A stretch of 64,000 nucleotides of DNA from Methanolobus psychrophilus R15 (GTDB taxonomy: Archaea > Halobacteriota > Methanosarcinia > Methanosarcinales > Methanosarcinaceae). The DNA lies in the NCBI GenBank assembly GCA_000306725.1, contig CP003083.1:1550001-1614000 (forward strand), in the 5' to 3' direction. Positions within the stretch are counted from its first letter, which is position 1. Each line of letters opens with the position of its first letter. A model generated the notes under the pieces. That model searched no databases. It saw nothing but the letters and a program-made list of their open reading frames with translations, and had not been told where the DNA came from. Below, in pieces: positions 48,187 to 57,082 of this stretch. The position numbers and the translations under genes are program-made.

Positions 48187-49191
48187 ATGATATTTGAAAA
48201 GATTCACACTGTCCCTACAGCCGATGAACTGGTGGACAAGGCATTCAGAAGGGCGACCCGTGCAATGTCCGGGAAGACCATTTCAGGGAGGGAGACAGCA
48301 CTCAAGGCAAACGAGTCAATGACATTGACCGCTGCCAACATACTAACAGACAATCTGTCAAACGCAGTGCGCCGTTTTCCGAGTTTTGACCATGTCCAGC
48401 CGTTCTATTACGAACTCGCGGACATACTTATAGGTGTCGACGAACTTAAAAAGGCACTGGGCAGAATAGATTGGGCGAGCACCAAGATACATGAAGTGGC
48501 CAGGGACCATGTAGGGAAGATGCGCCGCTCAAAAGACCCCATAGTGATTAGGAAACAGGCCTTTGGGCGCATGGGATCTATAATGAAGTCCATAGACAAG
48601 GAACTACTCTTGCTGAACGAGGCGCGCAACAAGCTTAGGAAATTGCCTGCGGTACATGATGAACCTACAATTGTCGTTGCCGGGTACCCTAACATCGGCA
48701 AATCCAGTTTCGTGACAAAAGCCACCGGAGCCACACCTGAGATAGCGCCATACCCATTCACAACAAAAGGCGTGTCCATCGGGCACTTCATGATAGGGAA
48801 TGAAAGATATCAGGTAATGGACACCCCGGGACTGCTTGACAGGCCTATGTCTGAAAGGAATGCAATAGAGTTGCAGGCCATATCTGCGCTGAAGCATCTC
48901 AAGGCGGTTGTCCTTTTCATAATAGACCCGACCGAAACATGCGGATACGAAGTAAAGGACCAGGTGAACATGCTTAATGAGGTTAAGCAGCAGTTCCCAC
49001 TTCCATTGCTGGTAGTTGCCAATAAGTCAGACCTTCCCCAGTTCAGGGATCTGGAAATTGCTGACATGAAGATGTCAACGATGACCGGTGACGGGATTCA
49101 GCAGGTTATGGACAGGCTTGTGACAATGATACAGGAAAAGAAAATAGAAGATGATAAAGCAGCAGAGAATAAAATGGAAGTAGACCAGTAG
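48187..49191 (+). CDS. NOG1-family GTPase
   Basis: 334 residues. An N-terminal helical domain precedes the G domain: G1 GYPNIGKSSF, G2 TTKG, G3 DTPGLLDRP, G4 NKSD. The PFTTKGVSIGHF stretch is typical of NOG1/Obg-type ribosome assembly GTPases. The C-terminus is acidic and lysine-rich. Likely works in large-subunit assembly. Confidence 0.9.
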   Translation: MIFEKIHTVPTADELVDKAFRRATRAMSGKTISGRETALKANESMTLTAANILTDNLSNAVRRFPSFDHVQPFYYELADILIGVDELKKALGRIDWASTKIHEVARDHVGKMRRSKDPIVIRKQAFGRMGSIMKSIDKELLLLNEARNKLRKLPAVHDEPTIVVAGYPNIGKSSFVTKATGATPEIAPYPFTTKGVSIGHFMIGNERYQVMDTPGLLDRPMSERNAIELQAISALKHLKAVVLFIIDPTETCGYEVKDQVNMLNEVKQQFPLPLLVVANKSDLPQFRDLEIADMKMSTMTGDGIQQVMDRLVTMIQEKKIEDDKAAENKMEVDQ

Positions 49192-49222
49192 AGATTGAAT
49201 CAAATCAATCTCTTTTGTCTTT

Positions 49223-50332
49223 TCAAAGCACACGTTCCATAATCTCAAGAGCTCTTTTTATGTCTGCCTGTGATGTGGCGTAGGACAGGCGCATATAGCC
49301 TTCTCCGGCGCTGCCAAAAGCAGTCCCCGGGACTACCACAACACCATTGGAAACGCACTTTTTTACGACTTCCATGTAATTATCAACCTGCGGAAATGCA
49401 TAGAAAGCGCCTTTGGGTGGGTCGCACCTCATACCAAGAGAATTAAGGCCCCCTACTATCAGGTCCCTGCGCTGTCTGAACTCCTCGCGCATCCGGATAA
49501 CCGGTTCAAGAGGACCGTTCAGAGCGGCAACAGCGGCCTTCTGGGCTATGGAGTTGGCGCATGCCTGCACATACTGGTGCACTTTTATCATCTGGTCAAC
49601 ATACTGCTGCCTTGCAGCAATATAGCCCAGCCTCCAGCCTGTCATTGAGTAGGTCTTGGAGGTCGCATTTATAGTTATGACATTATCTGAGTACTGCGCA
49701 GGGCTTACATGCTCCCCTTCATAAATGAAATGCTCGTAGACCTCGTCAGAGATAAGTGTAAGACCGTGGTCGTCGGCAATTTCCGCAAACGCCTTTATGT
49801 CACTCCTGCTTTGCACGGCACCAGTAGGATTAGCAGGAGAGTTAACGATGAATGCTTTTGTGCGCGGAGTGATTCTTTCCACGACGTCCTCAGGCCTTAA
49901 AGAAAGGTCATCCCCAAGAGGGACAGGAACAACTTTACCACCCATGATTTCCACAAGGGCATTGTAGGAAACAAAACCGGGGTTTGCAATAAGGACATCA
50001 TCCCCGGGGTTCACGAGGGATGCTATAGCCAGTTCCAGCGCTTCCGATGCCCCGGATGTCACTATGACCTCGTTGGGGGTGACACTGAAATTATTCTCCC
50101 TCTCGAATTTGGAGCTTAATGCCTGCCGGAGTTCAGGGATGCCTGCTCCCTGCGTATAACCCGTGAAACCCTCATTAATGGCATCGATCGCAGCCTGCTT
50201 TATATGCTCAGGCGTATCAAAATCCGGCTGCCCCAGACCAAGGTTTATAGCATTGGACCCTGCAGCTTCGAACATCTTCCGGATACCGGAAATATCTATG
50301 TTCAGCACCCTTTGTGCAAACCTGGTGGTCAT
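49223..50332 (-). CDS. PLP-dependent aminotransferase (aspartate aminotransferase family)
   Basis: 369 residues, fold type I. The PLP lysine is in TINATSKTYSMTGWRLGY, and NSPANPTGAV and SYATSQADI are family signatures. Substrate could be aspartate, aromatic or a related amino acid. The ATG at 50332 follows AAGAGAGA; the longer form to 50389 overlaps the next gene and is rejected. It lies 11 nt downstream of the SIS gene. Confidence 0.9.
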   Translation of the reverse strand: MTTRFAQRVLNIDISGIRKMFEAAGSNAINLGLGQPDFDTPEHIKQAAIDAINEGFTGYTQGAGIPELRQALSSKFERENNFSVTPNEVIVTSGASEALELAIASLVNPGDDVLIANPGFVSYNALVEIMGGKVVPVPLGDDLSLRPEDVVERITPRTKAFIVNSPANPTGAVQSRSDIKAFAEIADDHGLTLISDEVYEHFIYEGEHVSPAQYSDNVITINATSKTYSMTGWRLGYIAARQQYVDQMIKVHQYVQACANSIAQKAAVAALNGPLEPVIRMREEFRQRRDLIVGGLNSLGMRCDPPKGAFYAFPQVDNYMEVVKKCVSNGVVVVPGTAFGSAGEGYMRLSYATSQADIKRALEIMERVL

Positions 50333-50342
50333 AGCATCTCTC

Positions 50343-50963
50343 TTACTCGATATTAGTATGTCTTGATTTGAGATCAGCTTCCGATGCACCTGTTATGTAG
50401 ATGAGCTCCGCGATCACCGCATCAAGAAAAACGCTGGCAGATGTCTCAAAGGAAGTACCCAGCGGCGTGAGGTATGTGTATTCACCACGCATGTGGCGTT
50501 CCAGATAGCCGCCAACGTCATCCTTAGTCCTTCCGGGAAGCACTACTGCAACATCAGCAAGATTGCCCAGTTTTGAATCCTTGTTGGAGGTTATCGCTAT
50601 AACGGTAGCACCTATATCCTTGGCAACTTTCCCAAGGTCTGATACAGAGCGGGTCTGTCCTGAGCCAGATATAGCAACTACAGCATCCTCAGTGCTGACG
50701 GCAGGAGTGGTTGTTTCACCGACCACATGAGAAGAAAGCCCAAGATGCATGAGCCTCATAGCAAAAGCCCTCCCGACCAGGCCGGACCTTCCCGCACCCA
50801 GTACAAATATGCGCCTTGCCTTCAGGAGCGCTGCAAGCATCTGCTTGATGGACTCGTCATCGAGTTCTTGTGCAACTCTTTCAAGATGATGGGCCATAAG
50901 GAGTATAGAAGATTTAAGATGATAACATTCTGTACACTCACTAGTATTTTCTTCTGCCATAAT
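50343..50963 (-). CDS. hxlB: 6-phospho-3-hexuloisomerase (SIS domain)
   Basis: 206 residues. The SIS fold shows FVLGAGRSGLVGRAFAMRL, ISGSGQTRSV, and TSNKDSKLGNLADVAVVLPG. The family interconverts fructose 6-phosphate and 3-hexulose 6-phosphate in the ribulose monophosphate path used by methanogens for pentose supply. The start at 50963 has GAGGTG upstream. The partner hexulose-phosphate synthase is not in the window. Confidence 0.87.
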   Translation of the reverse strand: MMAEENTSECTECYHLKSSILLMAHHLERVAQELDDESIKQMLAALLKARRIFVLGAGRSGLVGRAFAMRLMHLGLSSHVVGETTTPAVSTEDAVVAISGSGQTRSVSDLGKVAKDIGATVIAITSNKDSKLGNLADVAVVLPGRTKDDVGGYLERHMRGEYTYLTPLGTSFETSASVFLDAVIAELIYITGASEADLKSRHTNIE

Positions 50964-50989
50964 AAGGAACACCTCATAAATTGATCTGA

Positions 50990-51499
50990 TCAATCATAAT
51001 GTTTGTCTTTTACATCTTCCTTATAGTTGATGTTTTTTATCTTCCAGCCTTCGATGCTGCTGAGCTCCTCATACAGGCGCATGATGTCAGAGTCATCGCC
51101 GGTCCAGTAGCAGTCCACGACGATGTCCTCCTTCTTAAGTCCTCTGCTTATCGAGCTCGCAAGAGCGAATAAAGCTTTCTTGCTTGCGAAAGGAATGTTA
51201 AACGTTGTCCGGTATCCATCTTTTGACCTTGCATAGGACACTAGTACATACCCGTTGCTCTCATAATCCGTGATCTCATCGAAATCACAGACCACTTCGA
51301 GCTCATGCACGGCTGATTGATCGATCCCGGACATGCCAAGGAGTATCTGGCCGATCACTATATCGGGCACCTGGCGCCCAAACCATATAGAGATTTTACC
51401 GTATGTACATACCACATTCACATCATCTCTTCCCATTTCAAAGGAAGACAGGGAAAGATGAGGAGATATCAGAGTTCCTTTGTCTTCTTTTATCCGCAT
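50990..51499 (-). CDS. Conserved methanogen hypothetical protein
   Basis: 169 residues, mixed alpha/beta, no membrane segment and no cysteine cluster. SLSSFEMGRDDVNVVCTYGKISIWFG and ELEVVCDFDEITDYESNGYVLVSYA are notable blocks. No known domain is recognised. It lies between DUF2073 and the SIS gene on the same strand, in what looks like one long transcript from 52517. Confidence 0.65.
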   Translation of the reverse strand: MRIKEDKGTLISPHLSLSSFEMGRDDVNVVCTYGKISIWFGRQVPDIVIGQILLGMSGIDQSAVHELEVVCDFDEITDYESNGYVLVSYARSKDGYRTTFNIPFASKKALFALASSISRGLKKEDIVVDCYWTGDDSDIMRLYEELSSIEGWKIKNINYKEDVKDKHYD

Positions 51500-51513
51500 T
51501 AATATTCACGCAA

Positions 51514-51876
51514 TTATTTATGTGTCGAGATGAGAGCACTTATCATGTTGCGATCCTTCCTGAGAGTCTTTAGCTGGTCCGCAGGCCCGATCACCGTCAA
51601 TCGTGACTTGATGGTGTTCTTCTTTAAGAGCCTTCCGAAAATAGATGTGTCCACTTCGGCAGGATAACTTTCCATTTCTATGCCCGAGAAGCCATCCGGC
51701 TCGATAAGTGTCATTGTCATCTCAATAAGGCTTGCTTCCTCCGCGGGGCTTAAACCCTTCTCAAGGACAAGGATCTTACCTTCCATGACCTCATCGATAA
51801 TGAACCTGACCTTTTCGACGGGCGCCATTTCCGATAGCCTGTGCTCCGAAATAAGATCCATCTGAAAACCCTGCAT
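51514..51876 (-). CDS. DUF2073 protein
   Basis: 120 residues, MQGFQMDLISEHRLSEMAPVEK at the start. The family (COG3365) is archaeal and often next to an Era-like GTPase, as here. The start is chosen at the ATG nearest GGTGA; the stop of the GTPase overlaps the region. Function unknown. Confidence 0.75.
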   Translation of the reverse strand: MQGFQMDLISEHRLSEMAPVEKVRFIIDEVMEGKILVLEKGLSPAEEASLIEMTMTLIEPDGFSGIEMESYPAEVDTSIFGRLLKKNTIKSRLTVIGPADQLKTLRKDRNMISALISTHK

Positions 51877-51881
51877 CATGC

Positions 51882-52517
51882 TCACCCAAACCTCTTTGCG
51901 ATCTCTTCATATAAAGTATCTATGTTCTTCCCTTCAAGAGCAGATATAGACACCATCGGATGCTGCGGGAACGCATCCCTGATCGTCGAAGCGGATGCAT
52001 TTGGGAGGTCCACCTTATTAGCTGCTATAAGGAGGGGAAGATTGCGGGCTTCCATGTTGCCTATAACTGTTACATTGACCTGCGTGAAGGGATCTTCTGT
52101 TGCATCCATTACAAGAATGACACCATCAAGGTTATCTAGCCATTTGACAGCTTCTATGACACCCTCGGTAGCTTCTTTTGCGCGCCTTTTGGATTCATTC
52201 TCATCCATGCCCTGTTCCATGAACTCATGGAAATCGATCTTTGTGGCAAGTCCGGGAGTATCTATGATGTCAAGGGTGATGGAACCGCCGTTGGCCTTTA
52301 TGGTCACACCCTCCCTGCGTCTTGCACGCCTTGTTTCATGGGCGATATGTGAGACTGACCCCATGGCATCTCCTGTCCAGTCCCTGAGGATCCTGTTTGC
52401 AAGAGTGGTTTTACCTGCGTTTGGGGGACCATATATTCCAATACGCGCATTCTGCTTTTTGAATACTTTCTTAAAGAGGTCTGCAAAGTTCCGTCTTATC
52501 TTTTTTATTACACCCAT
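51882..52517 (-). CDS. Era-like GTP-binding protein
   Basis: 211 residues. G1 GPPNAGKTTL, G3 DTPGLATKI, G4 NKVD and a G5-like SALEGKN are present. The N-terminal 25 residues are basic and amphipathic. It is a separate archaeal group of Era/Der-type GTPases. The DUF2073 gene follows with an overlap, which supports a complex. Role probably in ribosome or membrane function. Confidence 0.85.
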   Translation of the reverse strand: MGVIKKIRRNFADLFKKVFKKQNARIGIYGPPNAGKTTLANRILRDWTGDAMGSVSHIAHETRRARRREGVTIKANGGSITLDIIDTPGLATKIDFHEFMEQGMDENESKRRAKEATEGVIEAVKWLDNLDGVILVMDATEDPFTQVNVTVIGNMEARNLPLLIAANKVDLPNASASTIRDAFPQHPMVSISALEGKNIDTLYEEIAKRFG

Positions 52518-52638
52518 TCATTCCCTCCAGAGGTGAATGACTCGAATTTTTCGAATGTTTTTCTACTATAAACAATCATTGGAATATAATTGTTATTATA
52601 TGACTGTAGCAATAATAGTTATCAGAGGTTGCTGGCAA

Positions 52639-53637
52639 TTACTTTAGTCTCGCCATTGAAGAATTAATAGCAATTTCCGCCACATTTGCACCGTAGTCAG
52701 CAGTCCTGTCAATACTGTCAACCACTATACCCAGGGCAACTATGGTTTCATGGGATTCAAGTTTAAGGCTTGCCTCATTGAGCCGGGTCAGCAGTGGTGC
52801 CATTTTTGCAACCCTTTCAATTACCTGGTTGGCAAGATCGACATCGAAACCATATAATGAATCGATAGCATCCTCCACAATCTTTCTTGAGAGGTCGCTT
52901 GTCTTTTCGATCATATCCATTATATCATCGGGTATAGGATGCTTTAAAGAGAATGTTACCCTGGCAATCTTGCGCGCATGGTCAGCGATGCGCTCTATCG
53001 GACCTGCCGCCATCCTTAGGTCGTGGTACTCATCAATCGACGCTTCCGAAACATCAGGGAGCTTGGCACCCCTTAGCACTGCACGGTATTGTTTTGCAGT
53101 CAAAAGGAACAGCCGGTCTACATCATCATCCCTGTGGTCAACGTCTAGTGCCAGGTCAGTATCGAGGGTCTTGATAGCCCTTATAGCATCCATGTGCATG
53201 GAATTCGAGATGAGGAACATCCTCCGCACACTTTTCTTGATGGATATCTCATCGGGATTGAGCAGATCCTGAATAACTACTTTCTTTGCCGTTTCCTCGA
53301 TGATCTCCGGACCGATAAGCTTGTAGCACATCTCCCGAATGATGCTCTTCTGATCCGAAAGGATGCGGTCAGCTTTGATCTCGATGATATCAGAGCCTAC
53401 AAGATAGGCGGCTATGATGTCCCGCTTAAGGATATCACCCATTCTTCCGGTTACATCTATCTGGCATTTTTTTACAGGAGGGGCATCATGGACCGGGTCG
53501 ATCACTAGTTTCCCATCGGGTTGCGGATACAGACTAACCCGGCTGCCTGTTTTGATTCCCACTTTATCTGCCCATGGCTTTGGAAGGGAAATAATATATG
53601 TGGAACCACCCGTTTGCTGAACTTTTCTCGTCTCTAT
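52639..53637 (-). CDS. phoU: PhoU-type phosphate regulator with AbrB domain, ATA start
   Basis: About 332 residues. An N-terminal SpoVT/AbrB-like domain (ETRKVQQTGGSTYIISLPKPWADKVGIKTG) is followed by two PhoU helical bundles (DLALDVDHRDDDVDRLFLL and GPIERIADHARKIARV). The first standard start (GTG at 53562) cuts off half the AbrB domain. No ATG, GTG or TTG exists between it and an in-frame TGA at 53649. The ATA at 53637, six bases after GAGGG, matches the Met position of relatives and is chosen. Likely a regulator of phosphate uptake. Confidence 0.85.
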   Translation of the reverse strand: METRKVQQTGGSTYIISLPKPWADKVGIKTGSRVSLYPQPDGKLVIDPVHDAPPVKKCQIDVTGRMGDILKRDIIAAYLVGSDIIEIKADRILSDQKSIIREMCYKLIGPEIIEETAKKVVIQDLLNPDEISIKKSVRRMFLISNSMHMDAIRAIKTLDTDLALDVDHRDDDVDRLFLLTAKQYRAVLRGAKLPDVSEASIDEYHDLRMAAGPIERIADHARKIARVTFSLKHPIPDDIMDMIEKTSDLSRKIVEDAIDSLYGFDVDLANQVIERVAKMAPLLTRLNEASLKLESHETIVALGIVVDSIDRTADYGANVAEIAINSSMARLK

Positions 53638-53723
53638 TATAATCCCTCATAATAACCTTGATTTTGACGAATATATAGAATATCTTGTAGTATATATAGG
53701 TGCCCTTTTGATGGCGAGAACAA

Positions 53724-53731
53724 TATATAAT
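53724..53731 (+). promoter_or_regulatory. TATA box of a small membrane protein gene
   Basis: TATATAAT lies 21-28 nt before the ATG at 53752; the spacing fits a leaderless transcript. The opposite strand drives phoU from the same AT-rich interval. Confidence 0.5.
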
Positions 53732-53751
53732 AAAAGCAATTATTATATCTC

Positions 53752-54237
53752 ATGCAGCAGATAAAAATCAGTCCGCATGAAGTGCCGTTGCTGAGGAAGT
53801 TATTGCCGTTGATCTGTCTTGCAGTCCCATGGGAACTCTATTTCTACACCAGCACTTACTCCAGCGGATGGGGCATCAAGTTATCAGTCCTGTATGCCAA
53901 TTTTGATAACCAATATGGCATGCTCTTCGTAGATGTGACCAGGCAGCTATCCATGCTCTCCTATGGAGGATTATTACCGTCTGTAAGGACTCTTGCGTGG
54001 TTTATGGCTTCCATACTTTGTATCCTGCTTGTATGTTACGAACTGAGCAGAGACCAGCTGGAACTGAAAACCAGCACAAGAACCACAGCATTAGTGCTTA
54101 TTGGCTGCGGTTGCCTCACACTGGTAAGCTCAATGGCAGTGTGGAACGATTCTTTCAGAACTATTCCTCTGGCACCCGTTATTTTTGGACTCTCCGGTTA
54201 TATAATGCTACGTGCCCAAGAATGGAGCCAAAGATAG
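53752..54237 (+). CDS. Four-helix membrane protein of unknown function
   Basis: 161 residues with predicted helices near 15-30, 85-100, 115-130 and 140-152. I do not recognise the family. The charged linker (ELSRDQLELKTSTRTT) separates pairs of helices. Divergent from phoU, with which it shares the promoter interval. Confidence 0.6.
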   Translation: MQQIKISPHEVPLLRKLLPLICLAVPWELYFYTSTYSSGWGIKLSVLYANFDNQYGMLFVDVTRQLSMLSYGGLLPSVRTLAWFMASILCILLVCYELSRDQLELKTSTRTTALVLIGCGCLTLVSSMAVWNDSFRTIPLAPVIFGLSGYIMLRAQEWSQR

Positions 54238-54280
54238 TTACCGGCAATGAGTGATAATGAGATGAGGATAAGATTCAGTG

Positions 54281-54757
54281 TTAGCAGAAGACACTGTAAG
54301 AACGGGTTTCGACCATAACCTCAATTTCATTCACTTTCGAACTCTTTTCGGAGAGAATTAGAAGGGCAATGGACTTCCAACTGAGAAAAATAGTTACACT
54401 CCCTCCATCAGCGGATCCAGTGCCTGAAACTTCCCTGACCAGGGATAGAAGATTGTTTGAAAATCGTGCGGTATTGACTTTTTCATTGAAACTGATCGAT
54501 TCAAATACAAAGTCCATCATTTTGGGAAAGTCTGAAGAGAGGTTGTCAAATATCTCGCCCTTCCAGGAGAGGTACAAACTCAGTCCATGGGAATTAAACC
54601 AGTAGCATGAGTCACTTGTTTCATTAAAATAAGTGGGGCTGCAGCTCAGGTTCGAGAAAGCATCAACTAAAGGATAAGCATGTCCCATTTTTCCTCCGCA
54701 ATGATCACACCTAGGAGATATAAGATCATGGTCGTTTTTAGCATAATTCATAAGCAT
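54281..54757 (-). CDS. Hypothetical protein with CxxC motif
   Basis: 158 residues. The N-terminal RCDHCGGKMGH could be half a zinc ribbon, with no clear second pair. Otherwise beta-rich (SCYWFNSHGLSLYLSW, DGGSVTIFLSWKS). No family is recognised. It is monocistronic. Confidence 0.5.
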   Translation of the reverse strand: MLMNYAKNDHDLISPRCDHCGGKMGHAYPLVDAFSNLSCSPTYFNETSDSCYWFNSHGLSLYLSWKGEIFDNLSSDFPKMMDFVFESISFNEKVNTARFSNNLLSLVREVSGTGSADGGSVTIFLSWKSIALLILSEKSSKVNEIEVMVETRSYSVFC

Positions 54758-55124
54758 GACAATCGTGTTTTACTTGTTCATAAACTAAGAGAGGCATGAT
54801 AATATTATGCCTGTCGGTAGTTGTTTTTTGAAGTATATATATTAGCCTTGGAATAAGATTAGTACGATGATATAATATAGACTCGAAATATAACGCAGCA
54901 TCTATGTCGAAGAACGGGATAATTACAGAAACTTTATATATGACAATTTATATTTATTAGGCTGTGATGAGTAGTTGCTTTTTTTATATATCTTAAGTCA
55001 GTCCCCATTAATGAAAAATAGAGACTGTTGGGCTTTCAAAGTTTTAAAGGCAAGCAAACTTTATTTTTGTCGTATAAACTTATAGTAGGAAAATAATATT
55101 GGGCAGTTTTTGAAATTGAGTGCT
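54758..55124. promoter_or_regulatory. Intergenic region between divergent genes
   Basis: 367 AT-rich bp. TATA-like AAGTATATATATTA (54831-54844) and TTTTTATATATCTT (54979-54992) are seen. The latter could serve the UbiA-like gene with a leader of about 110 nt. No gene or repeat. Confidence 0.35.
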
Positions 55125-56048
55125 ATGAGTTCGAATAGCACATTAGAACTACCAGGCTTTGCAGTAAGGAATTATGAACAAAACAGTTTTCTGCCCAATA
55201 CAGACTTAGTAGCAACTTTTAACCTGCTAAAAAGTTCGGTACTTGTTTCAGTATCCGGTGCATTGCGGATATATATTGCCTTTCTCTTAATACAGGCGCA
55301 ATTTATTGTTTTGCATTGCATAGCAGGGGGATTGATAATATATTCTGTTTACACCCTGGACAGGGCAATGGACTCCGAAGAAGACGCTGTCAACAGGGCA
55401 GAATTAAGAGGGGCTTCTAAAAAATTCACTCTTTTTATTTGCCTGGTATGTTTTGTTGCAGGAGCGTTCATTCTTGCTAGCGGCGGATTACTGACAATTG
55501 CATTCCTTCCTCTTGTGACAGGTTACCTGTATACAAAAGGCCTTGTTATCGGCAACTTGAAGATCAAGCTCAAAGGAGGCATGGGAATAAAGAACACAGT
55601 AGTAGGACTTACCTGGGGAGCATTCATTGCAGGTATCGCAGGTCATAGCGCACAAAGTTCTATAGCTATCCTGATAGTATTTCTTTTCTTTGGAATGAAG
55701 CTGTTCGTCAATTCCACAATCTACGACTTCAAAGATATAAAGGGAGACTCTCTGGCAGGCATCAGCACACTTCCTGTAAGCCTTGGAGAAAGGAGGACCA
55801 GGACGCTTATCTTTTGCATGCATATCACATCGCACTTTATATTGTTATTCTACCTGCTTAAAGGAACAATAGGTTTTGAGCCAATCATCCTGTTCTACAG
55901 CTTGATTGCAGGCATAGTGAGCATCCTCACCTTCGCTCGATCAGTAGATACAGAGAGCGGTAAAAGAAGAGCAAAGCGTCTTTTTGTAGTGGACGGGGAA
56001 TCAGGATCGATAGTGGGTCTCAGAGCTATCAGCGGCCTGATAGCGTGA
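55125..56048 (+). CDS. UbiA-like prenyltransferase family membrane protein
   Basis: 307 residues, mostly hydrophobic, with seven to nine helices. The two Asp-rich regions of UbiA enzymes are only partly kept: YTLDRAMDSEEDAVNR near residue 80 and NSTIYDFKDIKGDSLAGI near residue 200. GTKGLV-like YTKGLVIGNLKIK follows. It may act on a polyprenyl group or be a degenerate paralogue. The ATG at 55125 is chosen over 55110 by alignment of the first residues; support is weak. Confidence 0.7.
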   Translation: MSSNSTLELPGFAVRNYEQNSFLPNTDLVATFNLLKSSVLVSVSGALRIYIAFLLIQAQFIVLHCIAGGLIIYSVYTLDRAMDSEEDAVNRAELRGASKKFTLFICLVCFVAGAFILASGGLLTIAFLPLVTGYLYTKGLVIGNLKIKLKGGMGIKNTVVGLTWGAFIAGIAGHSAQSSIAILIVFLFFGMKLFVNSTIYDFKDIKGDSLAGISTLPVSLGERRTRTLIFCMHITSHFILLFYLLKGTIGFEPIILFYSLIAGIVSILTFARSVDTESGKRRAKRLFVVDGESGSIVGLRAISGLIA

Positions 56049-56057
56049 GATGCAGTA

Positions 56058-56852
56058 CTAAATGGAAGTGACCTGACGGGACAGATCTTTGTAGTGTTCA
56101 AAAAGATCATTTCCCCATTTAAGCGCTGAACCTTCATAACCCACCAAATCATTGCGGGGGTCATAGGAACCGTTTGCATAGAACAGGGATAGCGAGAAGA
56201 AATAGTCAGTTACCACAAAAGCAAGCCTGACATCATCAATCACGTAAAGTTTCGAGTAAGGAGAATCCAGGAATACTTGCAGTTTGTCCCTGTGTTCGGA
56301 CACGACCTTGGAAAAGACCTTTTCTGTCAGCACAAGTTCTGCAGGGGTTTTACTTTCCGCAAGGCCGACAAAGAAATCAGGATAAGTAGGGATAAATATA
56401 GTTGAAACTCCTTTAAGCGTGCTTGACTTTGAAAGGTTTTCCCGGAACACCTTATGTGATTCATATATATTCTCAAGCGGATCTGCAACAACTTCGCATT
56501 TATCCAGATCTGCCAGCCTTTCAAGCAGGAACTGAAGGATATCGTCCACCAGATGCTCTGACCAGAAAGACTCGTTCCTCTCTATGGTTTCCAGCATGTT
56601 GAGAAAGGGTTTATAATGTTTTGCTATTGCCCTTCCAATCGGTGTTATTTGATAGTGTTTATCAAGTCTGGTGATCAGGTTGGCAGCTTCCATTTCCTTG
56701 ATCCGGGGAGAGATCTCCGGAGAAGATACATTGAAGTAATCCCTTATTTCCGAGAGGGTCCGGGGACTGTCTTCAAGCAAGAACAGGATATCCTTCCTTT
56801 TTTCGGAAAAGGTCAATATACTAAGCAATCCTTTTGATTTCACTGCAATCAC
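56058..56852 (-). CDS. ArsR-type winged-helix regulator (FilR1/DUF1724)
   Basis: 264 residues. A winged helix (KRKDILFLLEDSPRTLSEIRDYFNVS...ISPRIKEME) is followed by the C-terminal FilR1-type ligand domain (VFSKVVSEHRDKLQVFLDSPYSKLYVIDDVRLAFVVTDYFFSLSLFY). Such regulators are numerous in Methanosarcina and include those of methyltransferase genes. GTG start. It converges with the UbiA-like gene. Confidence 0.8.
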   Translation of the reverse strand: MIAVKSKGLLSILTFSEKRKDILFLLEDSPRTLSEIRDYFNVSSPEISPRIKEMEAANLITRLDKHYQITPIGRAIAKHYKPFLNMLETIERNESFWSEHLVDDILQFLLERLADLDKCEVVADPLENIYESHKVFRENLSKSSTLKGVSTIFIPTYPDFFVGLAESKTPAELVLTEKVFSKVVSEHRDKLQVFLDSPYSKLYVIDDVRLAFVVTDYFFSLSLFYANGSYDPRNDLVGYEGSALKWGNDLFEHYKDLSRQVTSI

Positions 56853-57082
56853 ACTGTGCCTTCAAGGAGATATAAGTTAAGACAGGATATCAAAAGCCCT
56901 GTATTGAACCATCTATGCCTAATAATTTATAAATGTTGTCGCCGTAAAAAAAATTATAAGACTTCCTAAGCCTGCTTTTTTGAACACAACCCGCTATAGA
57001 AAGTATTTTAGCAATTGAAAATAAATCAATGGAGACGTTTGGAGTCCCGGGTTACCAGGACCCTGTAAACACTGATCGCAAT

